Source: Altererythrobacter sp. Root672
GTDB lineage: Bacteria > Pseudomonadota > Alphaproteobacteria > Sphingomonadales > Sphingomonadaceae
Direction of reading: 5' to 3'
Length of the DNA: 64,000 nt
Assembly: GCF_001427865.1 (NCBI RefSeq)
Contig: NZ_LMHH01000003.1
Coordinates: 290,358-354,357, forward strand
Positions 46,186 through 52,872 of this stretch are shown here, piece by piece. The notes below the pieces were generated by a model that saw only the letters and a list, made by a program, of their open reading frames with translations, ran no database searches and was not told the DNA's origin. A program made the translations under genes and the position numbers. The first letter of the stretch is position 1; each line of letters opens with the position of its first letter.

Positions 46186-46186
46186 C

Positions 46187-47155
46187 ATGACCGGGGGGGT
46201 GGAAAACGGATTTCGCGTCGTCTGTCTCGGGGAGGCGATGGTCGAACTGACGCCGCACCAGGGGCGGTGGAACATCTACTATGGCGGCGATACGCTCAAC
46301 GTTGCGCTGCACCTGACGCGGCTGGGGCTCGAGGTCAGCTATGTCACTGCACTTGGCGGAGATCCCTTTGCGGGCTTCATGCGCGCGGCCTGGGGGCGGG
46401 AGGGGCTGGATGTCTCGCTCGTCCTCGGCGTGCCCGAGCTGACGACCGGCCTCTATTGCATCGACACCGACGAACAGGGGGAGCGCAGCTTTCACTACTG
46501 GCGCGGCCAGAGCGCGGCCCGGAGCATGTTCAACGCGCCGGGGATAGACCGGGCGGTGGTCGCGGCGTCGACGGCGGACCTGTTTTTCTTCTCGCTCATT
46601 TCGCTCGCGATCCTGCCCGAAGAGGGTCGCGAGGCGGTGCTTGGCCTCGCTCGAGAAGTGCGCGAACGCGGGGGCAAGGTGGCGTTCGACGGTAACTATC
46701 GTCCGCGCCTGTGGGAGAGCCAGGAAGCGGCCAGCGTGTGGCGAAATCGCGCAGCGAGCGTGGCAGATTTCGGTCTCCCCTCGCTGGATGACGAGAAGCG
46801 CAACGGCATGCCCGGCGATGCGGCGGCGATACTCGAACACTGGCGCGAATGCGGGTGTAGGGAGCCGGTCCTGAAGCTGGGCTCCGCGGGCGTGATGTTG
46901 CCAGACGGTTCGATCAAGGAGCCTGAGCTGCAGTTGCATCCGCTCGATACCAGCGGAGCCGGTGACGCGTTCGATGCGGGCTATCTCTCGGCGCGGCTGC
47001 ATGGGTTCGAGCCCGCGGTGGCGGCCGAGCATGGTCAGCGCCTGGCGGGTTGGACGGTGATGCGGCGTGGCGCGATTCCAGAGCGCGATCACTCGGCGCC
47101 TTACGCTTCGATGGTAGCTGAGCTGGCGGGCGAGGGGAGTTCAGGCGGGCGTTGA
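46187..47155 (+). CDS. kdgK: 2-keto-3-deoxygluconate kinase (PfkB family)
   Basis: 322 residues. It has an N-terminal sugar-binding segment (GEAMVELTPHQGRWNIYYGGDTLNVALHLTRLG, in parts) and the PfkB signature DTSGAGDAFDAGYL with the catalytic aspartate. It phosphorylates 2-keto-3-deoxygluconate to KDPG, directly after manD. The start is the ATG one base after the manD stop, with translational coupling likely. KDPG aldolase is not in the window. Repeat B lies 4 bp after its stop. Confidence 0.92.
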   Translation: MTGGVENGFRVVCLGEAMVELTPHQGRWNIYYGGDTLNVALHLTRLGLEVSYVTALGGDPFAGFMRAAWGREGLDVSLVLGVPELTTGLYCIDTDEQGERSFHYWRGQSAARSMFNAPGIDRAVVAASTADLFFFSLISLAILPEEGREAVLGLAREVRERGGKVAFDGNYRPRLWESQEAASVWRNRAASVADFGLPSLDDEKRNGMPGDAAAILEHWRECGCREPVLKLGSAGVMLPDGSIKEPELQLHPLDTSGAGDAFDAGYLSARLHGFEPAVAAEHGQRLAGWTVMRRGAIPERDHSAPYASMVAELAGEGSSGGR

Positions 47156-47159
47156 CTAG

Positions 47160-47296
47160 ATCCTCCCCGAGCTCGTCTCGGGGAGGTGGCACGCGCTGGA
47201 GGCGTGTGACGGAGGGGTAAGCGGAAGAACGCGAGTGCCCCTCCACCATTCCGCTTCGCGGAACGGTCCCCCTCCCCGAGCAAGCTCGGGGAGGAT
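47160..47296. repeat. 137-bp intergenic repeat, family B, copy 3 (inverted)
   Basis: It has the same arms as the other copies but the middle runs in the opposite order (ACGCGCTGGAGGCG first and CATTCCGCTTCGCGGAACGG last). It lies between convergent kdgK and the halogenase-like gene and fills nearly the whole 141-bp gap: the stops of both genes are within 4 bp of its ends. Confidence 0.95.
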
Positions 47297-48751
47297 CTAG
47301 CTCTGCAGCGCCTGCTTCATCCATGCCCCATAAGGCGGTACTGCCGCCAGCGCCGCCTGCGCCTTTGCCGCGAAGGCCGCACGCGCTGCATCGCCTTCGC
47401 GCGGGTCGGCTGCCTGGGCTAGCACGCCCTCTCCCGAGGGATGCCCAAGTGCATGGAACAAGGCCGAGGTTTCCTGCACCATCAGCGGCGCTTCCTCGAA
47501 AAACGGCAACCGGCCGCGCCGGCGATATTGATCAAGTTCGAGGTTCAGTTCACTCGAACGGGCCAGCGAGCCAAGTTGGACCGCCCCAGGTGCGGCATAG
47601 TGCGCGCCGAGTATGTCACGCGCTCGCGCAGCCATCAGCCCCGCGCGGCGATTGAACTCGTCACGCTCGCGTGGATCGGGCACCTGTCCGGGCAGCAGTT
47701 CCAGCAACAGGGCCAGCTGGCGATGCGCTAGGTCGAGGTTGAGCCAGGCCAGCGGTTCGAAGTGCGCGGCTGCATCGCCCAGCGCGACGACATTGCCGAG
47801 CCACGGCGCCGTGGCACAGCCGGGGTCGAGCGGGACGGCATTTCCCGGCTCGGCGGGAAGCGCGGCAAAGGCCGCGTCCTGCGTGGTTTCTTTGGTCATC
47901 GCCAGCATCGCCTGATGTCCGTCACGGCCGGAAAGTTCCGACAGCCAGCCGACCGATGAAATCGATATGCGGTCCTCAAGATCGAGCCGTGCCGCACCCG
48001 GCTTGCCGAAAAGCAGAGCTCTGATCGGAAGCGACGCACTCCAGTCTTCGCGCACCGCGTCCGGCAATTGCGACAGCAGCGAAGCGGCAGGTCCCGTGCA
48101 GTCGACGAACAAGTCGGCCTCGAACGTTCCCACGTTCTCGATCGCGACCGCTGCGATCCCGCCATTCCCATCGGGCCGTACCGCACCGATCGCACCCTTT
48201 ACGTACTGCACGCCCAGGCGCTGGGCCTCGCGTACCAGCAGGTCGCGATAGGCCGGCACGTTCCAGCGCAGCGCATAGTCGAGATCGGCTAGCGGCGAGT
48301 TCGCCTCGCCCGAAGGCGGCTGGAACCGGCCCTCGGCCGCCAGCACTTCGGCCAGCGAGCCCGGTGGCGCTTCGGTCGAAGCGTTGCGCGGCCCCCCGCC
48401 CCAGGCGCGGGCGAAGCCGGTCTTGAGCTTGGGGTCGATCGCCGCACCGTAAGGCGCGAGCCCTTCGTGCCCCGCTCCGCCCCAGCCGAGATAGCGGACG
48501 ACGAGACGGTGGCTGGCCCCGGCTTCGCGCACCAGCCTGTCTTCCTCGATCCCCAGCCGGTCATGCAGCCGGTTGGTGAACGGCAGAGCGGTGGGCGCAC
48601 GGTCGGCCAGGGCCGCCGGATCGGGCGGCGTGCCGATGACCAGCACCTCGGTACTCGGAAGAGCTTTGCGCAGAGCCACGGCGGTCAGGGCGCCAAGCTG
48701 GCCATCCCCCGCGACGACCACGCGCCGAGGCAATTCGCGCGGGCCGTTCAC
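47297..48751 (-). CDS. Degenerate flavin-dependent halogenase-family protein
   Basis: 484 residues. It is alignable to the other three halogenase-family genes of the locus by its N-terminal Rossmann segment (RVVVAGDGQLGALTAVALRKAL), the VDCTGPAASLL segment and the GDAAAHFEPLAWLNLDLAH region. The first FAD motif is GDGQLG instead of GGGTAG. The catalytic lysine of the active members is an arginine (LVVRYLGW). The PLEST glutamate is replaced (EPLAWL) and WxWxIP is absent. It probably does not halogenate. It overlaps the next gene by 4 bp, and its stop abuts repeat B. Confidence 0.8.
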   Translation of the reverse strand: MNGPRELPRRVVVAGDGQLGALTAVALRKALPSTEVLVIGTPPDPAALADRAPTALPFTNRLHDRLGIEEDRLVREAGASHRLVVRYLGWGGAGHEGLAPYGAAIDPKLKTGFARAWGGGPRNASTEAPPGSLAEVLAAEGRFQPPSGEANSPLADLDYALRWNVPAYRDLLVREAQRLGVQYVKGAIGAVRPDGNGGIAAVAIENVGTFEADLFVDCTGPAASLLSQLPDAVREDWSASLPIRALLFGKPGAARLDLEDRISISSVGWLSELSGRDGHQAMLAMTKETTQDAAFAALPAEPGNAVPLDPGCATAPWLGNVVALGDAAAHFEPLAWLNLDLAHRQLALLLELLPGQVPDPRERDEFNRRAGLMAARARDILGAHYAAPGAVQLGSLARSSELNLELDQYRRRGRLPFFEEAPLMVQETSALFHALGHPSGEGVLAQAADPREGDAARAAFAAKAQAALAAVPPYGAWMKQALQS

Positions 48752-50271
48752 AGCGGCTCCGCCAGGCGTTCGCGTGCGGCCGTCAGGTATTCGCGGTGGC
48801 CAGGCATCGCCGCGACCTCGCTGCGGATCGCTCCCTGGAGCGAACCCATCGCCCGAGCGACGCGCGCCGGATCGGGAATGCCGACGCGCGGATCGTAGCG
48901 GTCAGGCACCACGCCTTGGCCGAGATAGACCGCAATCCAGCTGGCATCGTAGAACAAGCCGTCGGAGTATTTCTCCACCCGGGCGGTTTCGCGCCACAGT
49001 TCCATCTTGCTCGCCAGCGTGTCGGGCACCTTCATCGTGCGGACGTGGTTCCAGAACTCGGAATCGTCGCGCGTGGTGGCGTGGTAGTGGAGGATCAGGA
49101 AGTCGCGCACGCGATCGTATTCCATGTCCACCAGCCGGTTGAACTCGGCGCGGTCGCGGGCATCGGCTTTGCCGCCGAGCGGGAACAGCTCGATCAGGTA
49201 AGTGATCGCCATCTGCGCGAGATAGATCGAGGTGGATTCGAGCGGTTCGAGGAACCCGCTGGCGAGCCCGACCGCGATGACGTTGCGGTTCCACGAATGG
49301 CGCCGGCGGCCGGCCTTGAAGCGCAGCAGGCGCGGCTCGGCGCGCGGCGTGCCTTCGACATTCGCGAGCAGGAATTCGCAGGCCTCGTCCTCGGAGATGA
49401 ACGCGCTCGAGAAGACATAGCCGTTGCCGATGCGGTGCTGCAGCGGGATGCGCCATTGCCATCCGGCGGGGCGTGCGATGGCCCGGGTGTAGGGCTCGAT
49501 CTCCTCGGTCACGTGGTCGCACGGCATGGCCGCTGCGCGGTCGCACGGGAGCCAGGGGGTCCAGTCCTCCCACTCTTCGCCCAGCGTCTGCCCAAGCATG
49601 AGCGAGCGGAAGCCCGAGCAGTCGATGAACAAGTCGCCCGAGATCTCGCGCCCATCTTCGAGCACGAGCGTGGTCACGTCCCCGCTCTCCGCGTCCTGCC
49701 GCACTTCGATCACTTTGCCCTCGGTGCGCTTGACCCCGATGCCGAGGCCGAATTCGCGCATGAATGGTCCGAACAGCGTGGCGTCGAACTGGTAGGCATA
49801 GCCGTATGACGAGGCGAGGCTGGTGTCCTGTGCCGGAGGCGCGAACTTGTTGGCGAGCGCGGCCTCGACCGCCAGCGAGTAGGAGCCGAGCGGGTCGGCC
49901 ATCCCCTGCCGCTGCAGTTCGAGCCAGTAGTGGTGGAAGCCCACCCCGGCCACTTCCTCGCCGAAGCTGCCGAACGGGTGGATGTAGCTTTCGCCGATCT
50001 TGCCGAAATCGCGGAAGTCGATGCCGAGCTTGTAGGTGGCGTGGGTCGCTTTCATGAACGCCGCTTCGTCGATCCCGAGCCGTTCGACGAACCCGCGAAT
50101 ATGCGGCAGCGTAGCTTCGCCTACGCCGACGATGCCGATGTCCTCGCTCTCGACCAGCTCGACTTCGACCAGGTCGCCAAGCAGGCGAGCGAGCGCTGCT
50201 GCGCTCATCCATCCGGCGGTGCCGCCGCCAAGGACGACCACGCGGACTGGGGTCTTTTCAGCAGGGCTCAT
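48748..50271 (-). CDS. Flavin-dependent halogenase-family protein 1
   Basis: 507 residues. FAD motif VVLGGGTAGWMSAAAL, then GVGEATLPHI. The catalytic lysine is in THATYKLGIDF, the family motif in GWQWRIPLQHRIGNGYVF, and the catalytic-region glutamate in FLEPLESTSIYL. These match tryptophan halogenases, where Lys and Glu polarise hypohalite, so it may be an active oxidant. Its substrate is unknown. It lies behind the sugar transporter on the same strand, separated by an 85-bp gap with a strong hairpin. The start is the ATG at 50271. The longer frame runs into the transporter gene. Confidence 0.88.
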   Translation of the reverse strand: MSPAEKTPVRVVVLGGGTAGWMSAAALARLLGDLVEVELVESEDIGIVGVGEATLPHIRGFVERLGIDEAAFMKATHATYKLGIDFRDFGKIGESYIHPFGSFGEEVAGVGFHHYWLELQRQGMADPLGSYSLAVEAALANKFAPPAQDTSLASSYGYAYQFDATLFGPFMREFGLGIGVKRTEGKVIEVRQDAESGDVTTLVLEDGREISGDLFIDCSGFRSLMLGQTLGEEWEDWTPWLPCDRAAAMPCDHVTEEIEPYTRAIARPAGWQWRIPLQHRIGNGYVFSSAFISEDEACEFLLANVEGTPRAEPRLLRFKAGRRRHSWNRNVIAVGLASGFLEPLESTSIYLAQMAITYLIELFPLGGKADARDRAEFNRLVDMEYDRVRDFLILHYHATTRDDSEFWNHVRTMKVPDTLASKMELWRETARVEKYSDGLFYDASWIAVYLGQGVVPDRYDPRVGIPDPARVARAMGSLQGAIRSEVAAMPGHREYLTAARERLAEPL

Positions 50272-50291
50272 AGGGGACCCTTGAACGTAAG

Positions 50292-50321
50292 GGCCGGCGG
50301 CAGCTTGCGCCACCGCCGGCC
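50292..50321 (-). other. Intercistronic hairpin between sugar transporter and halogenase 1
   Basis: GGCCGGCGG at 50292-50300 pairs with CCGCCGGCC at 50313-50321 with a 12-base loop. The stem is very stable (9 bp, all GC). On the minus strand no U-run follows, so it may stabilise or attenuate the transcript instead of ending it. Confidence 0.5.
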
Positions 50322-50356
50322 GGAGTGCGATCCAGCCAAGTTCCCCCCCAGGTGGA

Positions 50357-51760
50357 TCAGCCCTCCATCTCCTCCAGTTCCTTGCCCTTGGTCTCGTTGA
50401 TGAAGGACCGGACCAGGAAGATGCTGACGGCGGCCGCCACGGTGTAGAGCGCGTAAGTCCCCGCGAGGCCCAGGCCATCGGCCATCGCCGGGAAGCTCTG
50501 CACAACGAGGTAGTTGGCACCCCACTGGGCGAGACCCGCCACCGCCAGCGCCGAACCGCGCATCTGGTTGGGGAACATCTCGCCGAGCATGACCCACATC
50601 ACCGGGCCCCAGCTGAAGTTGAAGAAAATTACATAGAGGTTGGCGGCGGCGAGCGCGGTAAGCCCGGCCATCTCGCTGAGTTGCAGGTTGCCCGCAGCGT
50701 CCTGCCCGGCAGTGCTGAAGGCCCAGGTCATCGCGCCCAACGTCACCGCCATGCCGACCGAGCCGATCAGCAGCAGCGGCTTGCGCCCGACTTTATCGAT
50801 CACCAGCAGTGCCGCGAACACCGCCGCGATCGAAACGACGCCGGAAATGATGTTGCGTTCGAGCGCGACTTCTTCCGACACGCCCGCCAGCTTCCACAGC
50901 GTTTCGCCGTAGTAGAAGATGATGTTGATGCCGACGAACTGCTGGAATGTCGCCAGCATGATGCCAGCCCAGACGATCGGGCGGAACACCGTGCCCGGCG
51001 CCGCCACGTCGCGGAAGCTCGGGCGGTGGTCGGCCGAGAAGCTCGCCTGGATGTCGCCAATCTTGCGGTCCGCTTCCGCGGGTCCGAACAGGCTGGTCAA
51101 CACCTTGCGCGCTTCGTCGACGCGCTTGCGGCTGACGAGGTAGCGCGGGCTTTCCGGGATGAAGAACAGCGCCACCAGGAACACCACGGCCGGGACGGCC
51201 TGCGCCAGGTACATCCAGCGCCAGGCCGGGCGTCCGGCGACTTCGCCGAGCGAGCTGCCAGCCGCCTGGGCGAGGAAATAGTTGACCACGAACGCGGCGG
51301 TCAGGCCGGTGATGATCATCACCTGCTGCACCGTTGTCAGCCGCCCGCGGATGTTGGCCGGGGCGACTTCGGAGATGTAGAGCGGCGAGAGCACGCTCGC
51401 TGCGCCGACCGCCATGCCGCCAGCGAAGCGCGCGGCGACGAACAGCGTGTGGATGTCAGTCAGGCCCTGGATCAGCGCGCCGAACACGAACAGGCCCGCG
51501 GCGAAGATCATGACCGTCCGGCGGCCTACGACATCGGCCAGCCGCCCGGCAAAGAACGCGCCGACCGCGCAACCGATCAGCAGCGAGCCGACGGTGAAGC
51601 CGAGCCCGGCGGACGTGAGATGGAATTCTGCCGTGAGGCCGGTCTGGGTGCCGTTCACGGCGCCGCTGTCGTAACCGAACAGCAGGCCGCCAATCGTCGC
51701 CACTGCGACGATCGCCCCGATAAGCGCCCCATTGACGCTGTTGCGCGTTGTCGTGTTCAT
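50357..51760 (-). CDS. MFS sugar transporter (sugar porter family)
   Basis: 467 residues with 12 hydrophobic segments. The sugar porter marks are GGLLFGYDSGAVNGT, GRLADVVGRRTVM, PESPRYLVSRKR, FNFSWGPVMWVMLGEMFPNQMRG and NETKGKELEEME. It is a proton-sugar symporter of the XylE/GlcP type. The start is the ATG at 51760 after GGGAGGAACG. The in-frame ATG six codons earlier is less likely. It lies downstream of the GH5 gene, with operator site B in the 48-bp gap, and upstream of the halogenases. Confidence 0.9.
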   Translation of the reverse strand: MNTTTRNSVNGALIGAIVAVATIGGLLFGYDSGAVNGTQTGLTAEFHLTSAGLGFTVGSLLIGCAVGAFFAGRLADVVGRRTVMIFAAGLFVFGALIQGLTDIHTLFVAARFAGGMAVGAASVLSPLYISEVAPANIRGRLTTVQQVMIITGLTAAFVVNYFLAQAAGSSLGEVAGRPAWRWMYLAQAVPAVVFLVALFFIPESPRYLVSRKRVDEARKVLTSLFGPAEADRKIGDIQASFSADHRPSFRDVAAPGTVFRPIVWAGIMLATFQQFVGINIIFYYGETLWKLAGVSEEVALERNIISGVVSIAAVFAALLVIDKVGRKPLLLIGSVGMAVTLGAMTWAFSTAGQDAAGNLQLSEMAGLTALAAANLYVIFFNFSWGPVMWVMLGEMFPNQMRGSALAVAGLAQWGANYLVVQSFPAMADGLGLAGTYALYTVAAAVSIFLVRSFINETKGKELEEMEG

Positions 51761-51800
51761 CGTTCCTCCCCTCAGCATCCGCTGTATTCGCGGCTTGCCT

Positions 51801-51814
51801 TGTTAGCGCTACCG
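51801..51814. promoter_or_regulatory. LacI-type operator, site B, before the sugar transporter
   Basis: TGTTAGCGCTACCG, a near-palindrome with the AGCGCT core of site A. It lies 41 bp upstream of the MFS transporter start. The GH5 stop codon (51809-51811) is inside it. Confidence 0.65.
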
Positions 51815-52828
51815 TATGCTGGCTCCGGGACCGTGGCAAGCCGCTTTCCGCTCCGCTGCACTACGCAATTTCTGCCGCAGCAACTTGCCGGAATCGGTGA
51901 GGTCGCTTTCGCCCCAGCCCGCAACCGGGGTTCCAGGCTTGAGCGAGGCGCTGCTCTCGTCGCGGTCGCCGATCGACCAGGCCATCCAGCCGACGCAATT
52001 GCGCTCGGCCCAGTCCCACCACAGCTCGCTCTCGGCATAGTCGAGCGGTCCGTCGCCCGTCGCGTCGACGGTGCCGAACTCGGTCACCAGCAGCGCCAGC
52101 CCTTTGCCCAGCGCCACGTCGGCCTTGTCGCGCAAGCCCTGGCGGTGGGTGCCGGCGTAGTAGTGCAGCGTATAGGCGGTGTTGGTGAACGGCAGCGGAT
52201 CGGCGGCGGCGCTGTCGACGTCCTGGCTCCAACTCGGAGAGCCGGCGATCACGAGGTTGTCGGGATCGATCGCCCGGATCGCGCCGATGACCTGCAGATG
52301 ATAGGGCTTCACGTCGCGCGACCAGTCGACCCCGTCGCGCAAAGGCTCGTTCCAGGTCTCGTAGATCAGATTGGGTAAGTGGCCGTATTTGCGGGCGATG
52401 GCGGTGAGGAATTTTTCGGCCTCGTCGGGAAAGGCATGGTGCGCGTGCCAGTCGACGATCACGTAGAGCCCGTTCGCCACTGCTGCGTCGATCACTCGGC
52501 TAGCCTTGTCGAACTCGCGGTCGAAGTGCTGGCGGGCGCCGTCGTTGCCTTCTGCCGCGATGGCCGCGCGGACCACGTCGACTTGCCAGTCCTTGGCCAG
52601 CCAGTCGATCGTCTCGCCGGTGTAGTACTGCGGCGCCCATTGCGACCAGAACAGGCTCATGCCGCGCATCACGAAAGGTTCGCCGTGTTGGTCGACGATC
52701 TGGCCGTCCTTGACCGACAGCGCGCCGTGGTTCGCGACAGGGCTGCCCGCAGGCTGAGCGGCTGCCGGCAGTGCGAGTGACAGCAGGCAAAGCGAGGCCA
52801 GCCAGCCGAGCGCGCGGGTCCACTGCAT
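51809..52828 (-). CDS. Secreted glycoside hydrolase family 5
   Basis: 339 residues. A signal peptide (LGWLASLCLLSLALPAAAQPA) is followed by the GH5 TIM barrel: MRGMSLFWSQW, VDVVRAAIAAEG, VIVDWHAHHA, the acid/base glutamate in YETWNEPLRDG, the HYYAGTHRQGLRDK segment and the nucleophile in LLVTEFGTVD, ending in GWMAWSIGDRDESSASL. The closest match is the endoglucanase-type subfamily, but the substrate is not proven. It begins 44 bp from the divergent GH31 gene. Its stop lies within operator B. The start at 52828 has AGGGGGAAG before it. Confidence 0.9.
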   Translation of the reverse strand: MQWTRALGWLASLCLLSLALPAAAQPAGSPVANHGALSVKDGQIVDQHGEPFVMRGMSLFWSQWAPQYYTGETIDWLAKDWQVDVVRAAIAAEGNDGARQHFDREFDKASRVIDAAVANGLYVIVDWHAHHAFPDEAEKFLTAIARKYGHLPNLIYETWNEPLRDGVDWSRDVKPYHLQVIGAIRAIDPDNLVIAGSPSWSQDVDSAAADPLPFTNTAYTLHYYAGTHRQGLRDKADVALGKGLALLVTEFGTVDATGDGPLDYAESELWWDWAERNCVGWMAWSIGDRDESSASLKPGTPVAGWGESDLTDSGKLLRQKLRSAAERKAACHGPGASIR

Positions 52829-52872
52829 CACTTCCCCCTTGTCCGATCGTTTTCTCAAGGCATGATGCCGCA

